Under the pieces are notes generated by a model that was not told the DNA's origin, ran no database searches, and saw only the letters and a program-made list of their open reading frames with translations. Below, in pieces: positions 19,812-28,908 of a DNA stretch of 64,000 bases. Numbering within the stretch: the first letter of the stretch is position 1; every line of letters starts with the position of its first letter. The stretch lies in assembly GCA_963805985.1 (NCBI GenBank), contig CAWDWG010000013.1, positions 389,463-453,462 on the forward strand, given 5' to 3'. This stretch comes from Bog-257 sp963805985 (GTDB lineage Bacteria > Acidobacteriota > Terriglobia > Terriglobales > Acidobacteriaceae). A program made the translations under genes and the position numbers.

Positions 19812-19821
19812 GGAGTTTGCT
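19812..19821. repeat. Right copy of direct repeat flanking the IS
   Basis: GGAGTTTGCT, identical to 17206-17215 on the other side of the IS21-family element. In both places it is read in the same frame (x-GG AGT TTG CT-x), which proves the two half genes were one. Confidence 0.75.
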
Positions 19822-22285
19822 CGATGCGAGACAAGCAATCGAGGATCAAGGAACCGCCCTGTTTAATATGAATGGGCTCCTGAACCTTGTGGCTTGGACC
19901 CGGGAATTGGAAGGCCACTTGGTTCCGCAGGCTCAGTTGCCCGATGGTTTTGGCCGCGTCGGTACAAGGCCATTAATCCTAGTTCGCCAGAATGCCATTC
20001 GTGACTTGAGACGCGATGTGCTGGCCGAGTGTAACCCACGGCGCATCCCGGACTCGCACGGGCGTTGGGTGAAAGTTAGCAAGCTTGATAGGTCTGAGTT
20101 TGAAGAGGACAAGAAGGCCCCTCTTTATGGAAGCGAGGAAGATGTTTTAAGGGGAAAGCTGCGCGGAGTGTACCTTGCCAGTTCGCGAGCTTGGTGGATG
20201 GAGATAATCCCACCGGAAGGCACTATGCCTGATTTAGTGTTTGATCGGTGGAGAATGCTGTGCGCCTGGTTACAGCGCGCCGCACCGGTTCTTGACGAAG
20301 CCTATACTGGCCTCCCTTCGGTTCCAGTCACTTTTCAGATTAGTTTTGCCGAAATCGTCGGGACAACGAGTGGCCTCGTGGACCCACGAAATGCCCATGA
20401 ACTCCGATCCCTCATTCGAATTGTGGCAGAGGTCGGCTGCCCGATCGTGAAGATCGATGTTGGCGCGGGGTTTGATGACGGTCTGGCACAAGCGGACAAC
20501 GTTGCGGAGCGCGCTTTGGTCGAGGCCTTGGTGGAAGGTATCGCTACTGTGGCTGGAGAATTGACGGACACTAACAAATTGGCTACGTTGGCGCACCGAA
20601 TTTGTCCGAATTCCCAGGCGAGGTGGTCGCACCGAATCGTGGCTCGTTCGTTCAGGGATTTCGTGCAAGCTGGAAAAGAACAGCCAGTACTCATTGATCC
20701 CAGGGATGACGCTGCTTGTCAGATTGGCCTCGCTTGGAGAGTCCATCCTCGAGACAGTGATCCCGAGATTTCTGGAGCCTCTGATTGCAAGTCGTGTCTG
20801 AATAGCGTGGTCACGATCGTCCTTGATGATCTTTGCGGGACCCTCAGGAGCTTCGACCGCAGATTATTCGTGAACGAAGTACTGCAGAACCATGAGGCCG
20901 CAGCTTATGACCGAGACAAATGGAAACGCACAGCCAAGGCAAATCTGGCGTTGCACGATGACAAGGATGCAGCGCTTCGCACTATTGTTGACCACTTAAG
21001 CCAGCTGAATGCCTGCTTCCTAGCGTCAAGAATTCTGTTGGAAGCGGCAATTTCCGAATGCCCGCTTGAAGGTGGCAAAACTCCCGGACGCCTCGACTTA
21101 TCGCGCCTAATGTCACAAGCGATGCTGGCTTTCACTCTGGGTGGGTGGTCAGATGCGATCCACTGGGGAGCGATGGAACCCCGACTCAGGATCTCTCCTT
21201 GGGGCGATGTACACGCAAATCAGTCTTTCATGGATACCGTCTATGAGCCATTCGGCCGCGGTAGTGGGGAGTCAGAGACGAAGCGCGCAACAGATTCCTA
21301 TGCGGAATTGTATGCACCGGCGAAGGTAGTACCCTCCGTCGCGGGACTCCTAGACACCCAGTTTTGCGACGCCTGGAAGGCTGAATTCGGTATTTCGATC
21401 GATGGCACCCGAGCTTTCTTGGACCGACTCCAAGAGTTCGGCCTTGACCCGCCCAGGCTGACATTTAATTTGCGAAGATCGGCTCTCAAAGCGATTCTGG
21501 CAGAGGCGGGAAAACTCACGTTGGATGAGGCCTCGGTCACATTGAGTATGCTCACGCTAGAGCCAAGGCCGGCATGGCGGGTCGTGGACTCTGCATTTAA
21601 GGATAAAGATTGGTTTCCGTGGCGTTTTCGACGCAGACTGTCGCTCCTGCGACGACCCATAATTCAGATTGATGCCGAATGTGACCCAACAGTAGTCTTA
21701 GCGCCTGCGATTGTGCAAGAGGCCTTGCACGCTATGATGCGTTGGTTTCATCGGGGTGAGGTCTCTTCATCGCAGGCCCGATCCCCCGAGATGTGTAAAT
21801 GGATTGGACACGCAAACAACGTCCAGCGTGTCGAGTTCAATTCGATAGTGGCGGACAGAATGCGGGAACTTGGCTGGCAGGTCAGCCACGAAACCAAACT
21901 GACGAAGATTCTTGGTCGAGCTCTTGATCGCGACTACGGTGACATAGATGTCCTCGCGTGGTGTCCCGACTCTGGGCGGGTTCTAGCTATAGAATGCAAG
22001 GATCTTCAGTTCCACAAGAGCATCGGCGAGGTCGCCGAGCAGCTTGCCGATTTCCGTGGGGAAATGCGGTCGGACGGAAAACCTGACCACTTGAAAAGGC
22101 ATTTGGATCGCGTTGAACTCTTGACGGCGCACAGAAGGACAGTTTCACGAGCACTGCGGATCACATCAGACGTGCGGGTAGAGGGGCATTTAGTGTTCAA
22201 GAACCCTGTGCCGATGCGTTTCGCGTGGGACCATATGGCGAGCAGGATACGGCTCTCTTTTTATGATGAACTTGGCCAGCTCTAA
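19812..22285 (+). CDS. Large PD-(D/E)xK-type protein, 3' part after IS21
   Basis: In-frame continuation of 15909-17215, about 821 codons. An ATG inside the IS end at 19775 could express it separately. The bulk is a long alpha-helical region without recognised motifs. Near the C-terminus, YGDIDVLAWCPDSG followed by RVLAIECKDLQF gives the D-x-D...(I/V)-E-x-K arrangement of PD-(D/E)xK nucleases such as restriction-like enzymes. The intact protein was probably a very large DNA-cleaving enzyme of the element. The role is not established; defence or element processing are both possible. Confidence 0.7.
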
Positions 22286-22567
22286 AAAGGCGTGTTGCTA
22301 TATCGTCCGCGACGCCGACGTTACCATTCAGCGCAACCTCTGGGTAGTACGGAATCTGAGCGTGCGACTTGCATCCTTTATATAGACATCGTCCTGCTTA
22401 GCGATCTTCTCTCTGCTCCACCCTTCCTCTCAACCCTAGTACCTTAAACAAAACAAGACACTTAACGCACTTTCTCCTCCTCCTCCAACTGACCTGTGCG
22501 GCATCGGTCGCGTCTTGGCTTTCAACACAATACGAACTGGGCGGACCGCCCGGAAAGGATCACCGCA

Positions 22568-22945
22568 ATGTTTGGACAAATGATGGTGGAACCCATTGTG
22601 CAGGTCGACCCCGGCGTCGATCTGCAGACAGCAATAGCCGAACTAATAAAGGTCGCCGAAAACGTCGAGATCGTTCGCTGGATCGAGTTGCCGGCGTCGG
22701 TTCTGCTGTTCTTGCTCGTGCCCGGAGATCCGGATTCTGGGGCGGTCTATGTACTGGACCGCAAGAAAGGAACCTGGTACGCCGTGGACTTCGAGGACGA
22801 ACAATTCGGCGGGTATAGCGTAAGCCAGCTCGAAATGCTCCTGAAGGACTGCAGCTTCCTCGATCTCATTGAGCGGCCAGAGCTTTGGCGGGCTGGTTTG
22901 CAGTGGGTGGTACTGCCCGGAATGGTGCCTGAGGCGGCCGTTTGA
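22568..22945 (+). CDS. Unidentified small element protein
   Basis: 125 aa from the ATG at 22568, preceded by GGAAAGGAT. An upstream ATG at 22496 in the same frame gives a poorer N-terminus. The sequence is acidic with beta strands (SVLLFLLVPGDPDSGAVYVL, GTWYAVDFEDEQFGGYSVSQ) and ends in a helix. There is no signal peptide. It lies ~110 bp before the primase gene and is probably co-transcribed. I do not recognise the family. Confidence 0.6.
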   Translation: MFGQMMVEPIVQVDPGVDLQTAIAELIKVAENVEIVRWIELPASVLLFLLVPGDPDSGAVYVLDRKKGTWYAVDFEDEQFGGYSVSQLEMLLKDCSFLDLIERPELWRAGLQWVVLPGMVPEAAV

Positions 22946-23057
22946 CAGAAAAAATATTCCGGGTTATCTACCAACACCCACAATTGCACTTCGTGTGGGT
23001 AAAGGCGAAGAAGAGCGCGCGGACTCGAGAAATTGCCTGAAAGGAGGCGATTGGTTT

Positions 23058-24032
23058 ATGGCAACGACAATCACGGCAACTCGGCAAGTCGTCGAGGAGT
23101 ACGAAAGGCTGTTCGTGAATCGCCGCGCGTACACGATGCAGTCCATGCGGCCGCACCCCGAAAGCGGACGGCACTACTACTTCCGGCCAAACAAGGAGGG
23201 CACGGAGGTACCACTCATGCTGACCGAGGAAACCATTCGCCGGCACTTGGAAGGCAAAATCACGGTGGGACTGTATGCCATCAACCCGTCGACCCAACGC
23301 TGTAAATGGGTCGCCATCGACGCCGACTACAAGAACTCCATGGAGGACTTGCTGAAGCTGCAGTACCACCTCACACAGGACAGGGTGGAGCCGGCGCTGG
23401 AAATGAGCAAACGCGGTGGGCATCTTTGGATCTTCCTGGCAACGCCCCTGCTTGCCAAGGAGTGCCGAATCTACATCCATGATCTTGCTCGGAGGCTGGG
23501 GGTGCCGGTGAAAGGCTCAGGCCTGGCAGACGGCATCGAGGTGTTCCCGAAGCACGATGCTATCGGCCCCGGAGAGTTTGGCAACGCCATTCGTGGTCCG
23601 CTGGGAATTCACCGTGGCGCCAACCGCCGATTTTGGTTTTACGGCGCCGATTACACGCTGGAGGACCAGATCGCATACCTCAACCGTCTGCGAAAAGTCA
23701 CCGAGGAAGAACTCCGGAGGTTCATTGCCGGGAAGGAGCGTCCCGCGGCAGTCGCCTCCCTTGCAGCGGCGAGAACCACTCTACCTCAACGTAGGCATGG
23801 GCATGCCGAGTCGGACTTTCGCATCTTGGCGCACGTTGGTGTTATGCGGAAGGTGGGAAGGAACTACGTCACGCGCTGTCCATCCTGCGCGGATTCTGGC
23901 CACGACCGGAGCGGCGACAACCTGGCCATCCTGATCGAAGATCCCCGCTTTTACAAATGCTGGGCAGGCTGCAGTAAGGAGATGATTCGAGGCGCCCTTG
24001 GCTGCCCGATTCGCGTTCGAAGCTCTGCATAA
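23058..24032 (+). CDS. Archaeo-eukaryotic-type primase of TOTE-associated family with zinc finger
   Basis: 324 aa. AAGGAGG at 23040-23046 fixes the ATG at 23058. The AEP core shows KWVAIDADYKN (catalytic D-x-D), EMSKRGGHLWIF, GIEVFPKHD and NAIRGPLGIHRG, as in primases of TOTE conflict systems. The C-terminus carries a CHC2-like zinc-binding module (TRCPSCADSGHD...FYKCWAGC). With SSB, Rad52-like and helicase genes downstream it probably primes replication of the island. The family is also linked to conflict systems, so a defence role is an alternative. Confidence 0.8.
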   Translation: MATTITATRQVVEEYERLFVNRRAYTMQSMRPHPESGRHYYFRPNKEGTEVPLMLTEETIRRHLEGKITVGLYAINPSTQRCKWVAIDADYKNSMEDLLKLQYHLTQDRVEPALEMSKRGGHLWIFLATPLLAKECRIYIHDLARRLGVPVKGSGLADGIEVFPKHDAIGPGEFGNAIRGPLGIHRGANRRFWFYGADYTLEDQIAYLNRLRKVTEEELRRFIAGKERPAAVASLAAARTTLPQRRHGHAESDFRILAHVGVMRKVGRNYVTRCPSCADSGHDRSGDNLAILIEDPRFYKCWAGCSKEMIRGALGCPIRVRSSA

Positions 24033-24052
24033 GAAGAAGGAGAGTTGCTGGC

Positions 24053-24763
24053 ATGAAGCAGAAGCGAGTGTTGGACCAAATGGGGCTAAGGCTCTCTCGG
24101 CAGGCGTTGCGAGTGTTGAAAGAACGAGGGATCTTTGCCCATTCGCCGGTAAGCCTGGAACACCAGCACTTGGCAAAACGCTATGTGGTGCGTGGGCTAG
24201 AGTCCGGTGGGGCGGTCGGAGACCTGGGGCGATACGTCACCTTTGCACGAGAAGATGGCCAAGCAATCGAGTGTCTTCATCCGGTCGAGGCAATCGGAGT
24301 GAACGGCCTTCATGCGGTCCTGGTGGCGCCGGTACTGGTGAGAATCGAGATGATGCGCAAGGGACGAACCTACGAACTGCTGATTACGCAGCATCGGCCG
24401 GGCGGCGTCAGCGACGGCAGGCGGCCTCCGCTGGAGACGAGGGTTCTGTTTCGTGGTATTCATGGGCGGCTGGAATTGGATCTGTCGGGCAAAGACAAGA
24501 ACCAAACCGGTGCTGTATTGCCGATGTTTTATTCGCTCGCTGGCGAAGAAGTCACTATCCCAAAACGGTTTCACGAGGCAATTCGGGCCATTACCAAAGC
24601 GGTGAACTGCATTGGCTGTTCGCATTGTCATTTTTCCAAACGGTCTCAGAGAGACGAAATACGCGCCGCGAGCGGCGTGCCCGCAAGTCAAAACAGCGAG
24701 GAAAACGTGCTCCCAGCTGAGGGTGACGTGAGAGGAGTGGAGCGGATATGCATGGAAGACTGA
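24053..24763 (+). CDS. Unidentified protein with C-terminal cysteine pairs
   Basis: 236 aa directly after the primase (20-bp gap, GGAGAG upstream). The N-terminal half is basic and helical (LRLSRQALRVLKERGIFAHS). The centre has beta segments (GLHAVLVAPVLVRIEMMRKG, YELLITQHRPGG). Near residue 190 a CIGCSHCH motif could bind zinc. It overlaps the next gene by 16 bases. This is probably an element-specific DNA-binding or processing protein; no family recognised. Confidence 0.6.
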   Translation: MKQKRVLDQMGLRLSRQALRVLKERGIFAHSPVSLEHQHLAKRYVVRGLESGGAVGDLGRYVTFAREDGQAIECLHPVEAIGVNGLHAVLVAPVLVRIEMMRKGRTYELLITQHRPGGVSDGRRPPLETRVLFRGIHGRLELDLSGKDKNQTGAVLPMFYSLAGEEVTIPKRFHEAIRAITKAVNCIGCSHCHFSKRSQRDEIRAASGVPASQNSEENVLPAEGDVRGVERICMED

Positions 24764-24981
24764 AGAACTACGCTCTGGTTATCTGCCTGTTTGTTTTTCT
24801 GTTTGTGAGCATTGGAAATGGTCTGCACCTGACTCCGGGCGCGGCCTTCATTGGTGCTCTGTCCGGCACCCCGCTTGTAATATTTGCTTTCAATCGCTGG
24901 TGCGATGCCCGATATCGGAGAGAGGAGGCGCGCAGAGAGGAATCCGCCTCCGAGATCATCTCACTGCGCGAGCGACCATGA
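24748..24981 (+). CDS. Small two-helix membrane protein
   Basis: 77 aa. Two hydrophobic segments (ALVICLFVFLFVSIG and FIGALSGTPLVIFAF) are followed by a short, strongly charged Arg/Glu tail (CDARYRREEARREE). It overlaps the preceding gene by 16 bases and the following one by four (ATGA). It is likely co-translated, perhaps as a membrane accessory for the nuclease that follows. Confidence 0.55.
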   Translation: MHGRLKNYALVICLFVFLFVSIGNGLHLTPGAAFIGALSGTPLVIFAFNRWCDARYRREEARREESASEIISLRERP

Positions 24982-25601
24982 GATTTCTGCTGCGTCTGCT
25001 GCTACTGCTCGTTCTTAGCTCCTTCCTATTGAGGCACTATGGGTTCTTCCTACGCGAGAACCTTTGGCATGTGCATTCGGCCGGGAACGGAGAACTCCTG
25101 AACCGTCTTCCTGGGATAATCAAGGATCATCCGCGAGGGGAATCGGCGGAAGCGAACCTGCCGCCTGGAGTGTTGCCGCGCCACGACCTGACGCCAGGAG
25201 CGATGGATCTGCGCGTTACTCAAAGCAATATCAGAAACACCATCTGGCGGCCGGGCTACACGGCGACTGTAAGACCACCCTTCGAGTACACCAATGCGAT
25301 GAAACACCATCTCATGCGTGTGTATGGGGCTAGGGGCAGCATCCACGATTACGAACTTGATCACCTTATACCTCTGGAATTGGGCGGCTGTCCGAACTGC
25401 GAGACCAATCTCTGGCCGCAATCTAGGAAGGTATTCCCAGAAGCGAGTGAGAAAGATGAAGTCGAAGACTACCTGCACCATCAAGTCTGTTCTGGCGCAC
25501 TGCCGTTAGCTGAGGCACAGAGAGAAATCGCCCCCGATTGGTATGCGGTGTACATACGAATTCACACGCAGACGACAAGGCAGCGGCAAGGGCAGCAATA
25601 G
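24978..25601 (+). CDS. Membrane-anchored or exported HNH-like nuclease
   Basis: 207 aa. The ATG at 24978 overlaps the previous stop. An N-terminal hydrophobic stretch (FLLRLLLLLVLSSFLLR) acts as signal or anchor. Near residue 132 comes YELDHLIPLELGGCPNCETN followed by LWPQ, the D-H...N-L-W-P signature of a family of HNH-fold endonucleases with a beta-beta-alpha metal site. An extracytoplasmic nuclease in an element could act on entering or transferring DNA. It overlaps no other reading frame of quality. Confidence 0.72.
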   Translation: MRFLLRLLLLLVLSSFLLRHYGFFLRENLWHVHSAGNGELLNRLPGIIKDHPRGESAEANLPPGVLPRHDLTPGAMDLRVTQSNIRNTIWRPGYTATVRPPFEYTNAMKHHLMRVYGARGSIHDYELDHLIPLELGGCPNCETNLWPQSRKVFPEASEKDEVEDYLHHQVCSGALPLAEAQREIAPDWYAVYIRIHTQTTRQRQGQQ

Positions 25602-25612
25602 CGAGGATGTGT

Positions 25613-26281
25613 ATGTCAGCAGTAAAGCAAGTCATTGCGATCAATGAAAACGAAGCGACGCGGCCGGAGGGAGCGCAAGCCGGATCCGTGCCCGTACCCG
25701 GAGAGATCGGGGGTACAAGCCCGGAACTCGTGCGCGCATTGCGCCGGCGCCTGCCAGACGAACGGCGAGCAATCACCCATCATTTTTCCATCGCGGGCCA
25801 GGAAGGATATCTCACCGTTGGCGTATACGACGACGGCTCACCGGGAGAGATCTTCGTCAGGATGGCGAAGGAGGGTTCGACGATCTCCGGGCTCATGGAT
25901 TCGATTGCGACCCTCGTCTCACTGGCTTTGCAGCATGGGGTGCCGCTCGAGGTGCTCTGCGCCAAATTCAGTCACACGCGCTTTGAGCCCAGCGGCTGGT
26001 CAGGAAGTCCAAAGATCGGCTATGCCACATCATTGATGGACTATTTGTTCCGATGGATGGAGCTCAAGTTCCTCAAGAAGGAGCAGGGAGAACTGTTCGA
26101 GCCCCGTCCAGTGTCGATTCATGCCACGCCGCCCCCGAATGGCAAAGGAGTGGTCGAAGCGCTCGGTGAATTCGTGCAATTCGGAGATGCGCCTGCCTGC
26201 AACATCTGCGGTTCGCTAATGGTACGTAGCGGAACCTGCTACCGCTGCATGACGTGCGGAAGTACAAGTGGGTGCTCGTAG
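25613..26281 (+). CDS. Free-standing TSCPD/zinc domain of class II ribonucleotide reductase
   Basis: 222 aa from the ATG at 25613 (GAGG six bases upstream; another ATG lies at 25607). From residue ~48 it closely resembles the C-terminal part of adenosylcobalamin-dependent RNR: RRRLPDERRAITHHFSIAGQ, YLTVGVYDDGSPGEIFVRMA, STISGLMDS, CAKFSHTRFEPSGWS, SLMDYLFRWMELKFL. It ends in a four-cysteine knuckle (CNICGS...CMTCGS). The catalytic barrel is absent. It could bind or complement a host NrdJ, or serve another NTP-related role. Confidence 0.75.
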   Translation: MSAVKQVIAINENEATRPEGAQAGSVPVPGEIGGTSPELVRALRRRLPDERRAITHHFSIAGQEGYLTVGVYDDGSPGEIFVRMAKEGSTISGLMDSIATLVSLALQHGVPLEVLCAKFSHTRFEPSGWSGSPKIGYATSLMDYLFRWMELKFLKKEQGELFEPRPVSIHATPPPNGKGVVEALGEFVQFGDAPACNICGSLMVRSGTCYRCMTCGSTSGCS

Positions 26282-26328
26282 CAAGCCGCCATGTTGGAGC
26301 GCGCTGGGCACGACAAATAGCGCTAAAA

Positions 26329-26361
26329 TTACGCATGTTGCGTTACGCATCTTGCGTAACG
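26329..26361. promoter_or_regulatory. Tandem palindromes TTACGCA-N3-TGCGTAA, probable operator
   Basis: CGTTACGCA-TCT-TGCGTAACG (26341-26361) is a perfect 9-bp inverted repeat. A second unit, TTACGCA-TGT-TGCGTTA (26329-26345), overlaps it. They sit just upstream of the DUF433 gene. Such arrays are typical antitoxin or repressor sites. Confidence 0.6.
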
Positions 26362-26446
26362 GAAGTGGACGCAGAGAACCCATTTGAGTGTTGAGGCTAG
26401 AAGGAAAGTGAACCGCAGGCGTCAAAATCCAGAGAGGGCCGCAGGC

Positions 26447-26713
26447 ATGGCCCAGTCCGACCCTGAGACGATGGCGGGCGCACCGGTGTTTCGTGGGACG
26501 AGAATCCCCGTTTGCTTGGTTGCCGACATGATCGAACAGGGGACCCCGATCGACGAGATCCTGGAAGGCTACCCTGCGCTGACTCGCGAGATGGTGGAGT
26601 TCGCGTCCATCTACGCGTCTACCCATCCTCGACGTGGCCGGCCGCCGATGCAGCCATGGTCTGGAAATAAGCCGGTAGGTCGCAAGAAAGGCAAATTGCG
26701 GCGTGTCTCGTAA
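26447..26713 (+). CDS. DUF433-family antitoxin-like protein
   Basis: 88 aa from the ATG at 26447; an in-frame TTG at 26384 would add 21 residues. The core DPETMAGAPVFRGTRIPVCL, VADMIEQGTPIDEILEGYP and TREMVEFASIYA is the DUF433 winged-helix fold, found as antitoxins of PIN-type toxins. The C-terminus is basic. The palindromic array upstream fits autoregulation. No toxin follows directly; the next gene is another antitoxin-like protein. Confidence 0.75.
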   Translation: MAQSDPETMAGAPVFRGTRIPVCLVADMIEQGTPIDEILEGYPALTREMVEFASIYASTHPRRGRPPMQPWSGNKPVGRKKGKLRRVS

Positions 26714-26769
26714 AATTCGACTCGATAGCCGAAAAGGAAGGATAATAACGGCATAGGGGTGCCGAGGCT

Positions 26770-27027
26770 ATGACGATCCAGATCGAACTTACCCCGGAAA
26801 TGATGGAGCGACTTGCTGCAGAAGCCGAAGCACACGGCGTTGCGTTGGAAGAATATGCCGAACGTCTGCTGCGGGAGGCGATTGCCAACTGCGCGGAGCC
26901 CCGTGGACAGATTTCCGTTGGAGAACTTCACGCCATGCTCGCCGGAATCGCGAAGGGTTCGGAGAAGTTGCCGAAGGTGCCAACCTCGGCATTCACCCGC
27001 GAGAGCTCTTACGAGGACCGCTGCTGA
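26770..27027 (+). CDS. Ribbon-helix-helix-like antitoxin of a broken VapBC pair
   Basis: 85 aa: MTIQIELTPEMMERLAAEAE, HGVALEEYAERLLREAI and a flexible C-terminus. This is the layout of small antitoxins with an N-terminal DNA-binding helix pair and a toxin-binding tail. The stop is two bases before the ATG of a PIN-toxin remnant, the usual VapBC order. The intact antitoxin with a broken toxin suggests the module is dead or only protective. Confidence 0.65.
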   Translation: MTIQIELTPEMMERLAAEAEAHGVALEEYAERLLREAIANCAEPRGQISVGELHAMLAGIAKGSEKLPKVPTSAFTRESSYEDRC

Positions 27028-27029
27028 GA

Positions 27030-27207
27030 ATGGCCGGCACGCCCTACCTGATTGACAGCAATATCCTGATCCGTTGGGTGTAGCCAGCGATCCTGATTAT
27101 CCAATCGTTGGTCTGCTCTTGAGGCGTTAGCCAGCCAAGGAGCGATCCTCTGCTACACCTCACAGAACGTCGCTGAGCCTTGGAATGCCAGCCTATGTTG
27201 ATGAGTT
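27030..27207 (+). pseudogene. Decayed VapC PIN-domain toxin
   Basis: Starts MAGTPYLIDSNILIRWV, the PIN signature with its first catalytic Asp, then hits a TAG at 27078-27080. Following the other frames recovers SDPDYPIV and ALEALASQGAILCYTSQNVA, matching the interior of PIN toxins. The second half of the domain is missing. There is at least one nonsense codon, two shifts and a truncation, so unlike most broken genes here this looks like true decay. Confidence 0.7.
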
Positions 27208-27260
27208 AGCGCGTGTATTGGGGCGGTTTCAGGGAGCTTCAGACTTAGGCCTGTCAATCA

Positions 27261-27332
27261 TGTACGCACTTAATGCGTACAGAGGTTGACTGTTGTTCTC
27301 CCCTTAATGTACTAATTGAATACGTACGTATT
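27261..27332. promoter_or_regulatory. Two palindromes upstream of TacAT, probable operator
   Basis: TGTACGCA-CTTAA-TGCGTACA (27261-27281) is a perfect inverted repeat, and AATACGTACGTATT (27319-27332) a perfect 14-bp palindrome ending 16 bases before the antitoxin ATG. Both contain TACG elements. DUF1778 antitoxins autorepress from such sites. Confidence 0.65.
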
Positions 27333-27348
27333 GTGAGGAGCCATTGCC

Positions 27349-27627
27349 ATGCCGAGAACAGCGGTTGAAGACAACAGTCGAATGTCCTTGCGGATTCGGC
27401 CCGAAGAAAAAGCGCTGCTTTTGCGAGCGGTGGCGCTAAACCACACCGACCTGACGGATTTCGTGATTCGTCACGCCTTGCGTGCCGCCAAGGCCGTTAT
27501 TGAGGAGGCGGATCATGTGCAGCTATCGGCGAGGGACAGCGTGCGCGTTCTGAAACTGCTGGAGAATCCGCCTACGCCGAATGCAAAACTGCGGGCAGCC
27601 GCTCGGGCTTTGCCAAGGTGGCATTAA
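27349..27627 (+). CDS. tacA: TacA-type (DUF1778) antitoxin
   Basis: 92 aa. SRMSLRIRPEEKALLLRAVA, NHTDLTDFVIRHALRAAKAV is the DUF1778 ribbon-helix-helix domain. It is followed by a linker and the toxin-neutralising C-terminus (VLKLLENPPTPNAKLRAAAR). It would bind the palindromes upstream and neutralise the GNAT toxin encoded next, whose start lies ten bases inside this gene. GAGGAG is well placed before the ATG. Confidence 0.88.
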   Translation: MPRTAVEDNSRMSLRIRPEEKALLLRAVALNHTDLTDFVIRHALRAAKAVIEEADHVQLSARDSVRVLKLLENPPTPNAKLRAAARALPRWH

Positions 27628-28151
27628 TCATGCAGGCGTGGCACGAAGAGCCGATCAACAAGAAGCACGACCGAGAAGCATTCGACTGCGGCGAAGAAGC
27701 GCTGAATGAATACCTGCGCCGTTACGCCCGGAAGAGCCACGAGCGGGGCGGCGCGAAAACGTTCCTGGCGATCGACGATGCCGACGATAAAACCATTCTC
27801 GGCTTCTATAGTCTGAGCCCTGCCTCGGTTGACTATGCCCGGACGCCGGAGATCGTGCGGCGCGGACTGGCACGGCATGACGTGCCGGGCTTCCGCTTGG
27901 CCCGCCTGGCGGTGGATAGAAGGTTGCAAGGAAAGGGGCTTGGCGGACAACTTCTGCTCGCGGCGGGCAGACGCTGTCTGTTGGCCTCGGCGGAGGTTGG
28001 CGGCGTCGTGCTTGTCATCGATGCCAAGAATGAAAGGGTCGCAGGATGGTATGCCAGCTATGGTGCGCTGCCTCTTCTGGATGCGCCCTTATCACTGGTG
28101 CTGCCGCTTGCGACAATTGAAGCCGCGTTGAAGAAGGCAGGAAAATACTGA
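27618..28151 (+). CDS. tacT: TacT-type GNAT acetyltransferase toxin
   Basis: 177 aa, possibly starting a few residues later at M6. HDREAFDCGEEALNEYLRRY is the typical start. GFRLARLAVDRRLQGKGLGG contains the acetyl-CoA-binding R/Q-x-x-G-x-G/A loop, and ASYGALPLLDAPLSLVLPLA carries the catalytic Tyr region. TacT toxins acetylate the amino group of charged tRNA and stop translation. It overlaps tacA, so the two are translationally coupled. Confidence 0.88.
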   Translation: MALIMQAWHEEPINKKHDREAFDCGEEALNEYLRRYARKSHERGGAKTFLAIDDADDKTILGFYSLSPASVDYARTPEIVRRGLARHDVPGFRLARLAVDRRLQGKGLGGQLLLAAGRRCLLASAEVGGVVLVIDAKNERVAGWYASYGALPLLDAPLSLVLPLATIEAALKKAGKY

Positions 28152-28402
28152 CACCTAAAAGCCGTCAGGTCTCGACGCATCGGACAAGAATGCGTCTTTA
28201 TAGGCTATGTCGAGTTTACGCAGTTCGTGAATTGCACGGTCTTTCCTGATACTTCCAGCCGATCCATCCTGACCAGCATTACGAGCCAATGATGAAGCCA
28301 AAGGCGGCGTGCCCCGGGTCAGTACCGCTGTTTGGTTGTCAAATACCTGGCCTTACCAAGCTCGCAATCAATCTCACATTCTCAACAAGGAGGCTTACTG
28401 CC

Positions 28403-28801
28403 ATGCAGAAGGTTCTGCTGATCGGGTATCTCGGCCGTGATCCCGAGGTGAAGTACAGTCCGCAAGGAACGGCCATCGCGCAGTTTTCCGCCGCAACCAC
28501 GGAACGATGGAAGGACAAAGACGGCAAACCGCAGGAACATACGGAATGGTTCGGCGTGAAAGCCTTCAATCGCCTGGCAGAGATCGCCGGCGAACACCTT
28601 CACAAAGGCTCCCGCATTTACCTCGAAGGCCGCAAACGTACCGAATCCTGGGACGACAAGCAGACGGGTGGCAAGCACTACAAGGATCTCGTCTATGTCG
28701 ACAGAATCGAGTTTCTGGATTCAAAGGGCAACGGGCTTGCGGAGGCTACGGGCGGCACCTACGACGAGACAACAGCGCTGGACCAGGACGTGCCGTTCTG
28801 A
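28403..28801 (+). CDS. ssb: Single-stranded DNA-binding protein
   Basis: 132 aa. AAGGAGG at 28386-28392 serves the ATG at 28403. MQKVLLIGYLGRDPEVKYSP, AIAQFSAATTERWKDKDGKP, WFGVKAFNRLAEIAGEHLHK and SRIYLEGRKRTESWDDKQTG are the SSB OB-fold. The acidic tip DQDVPF is the protein-interaction tail. It would coat ssDNA during element replication or transfer and works naturally with the Rad52-like annealing protein at 30962. Confidence 0.93.
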   Translation: MQKVLLIGYLGRDPEVKYSPQGTAIAQFSAATTERWKDKDGKPQEHTEWFGVKAFNRLAEIAGEHLHKGSRIYLEGRKRTESWDDKQTGGKHYKDLVYVDRIEFLDSKGNGLAEATGGTYDETTALDQDVPF

Positions 28802-28908
28802 CGAACGATGCAGGTTCCTCGTCCCTCTTTTCAGTGCCTGTGCTAAGCACCGATGTCATGAAGTGACATTCGAAGCAGATCGGACGGTATTTGAGCTCGC
28901 GGAACAAC

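Noticed and set aside
28163..28310. Minus-strand short frame with helical composition (AIHELRKLDIAYKDAFLSDA)
   Set aside because: No start codon, and another frame is equally open; too short to support a gene or remnant.
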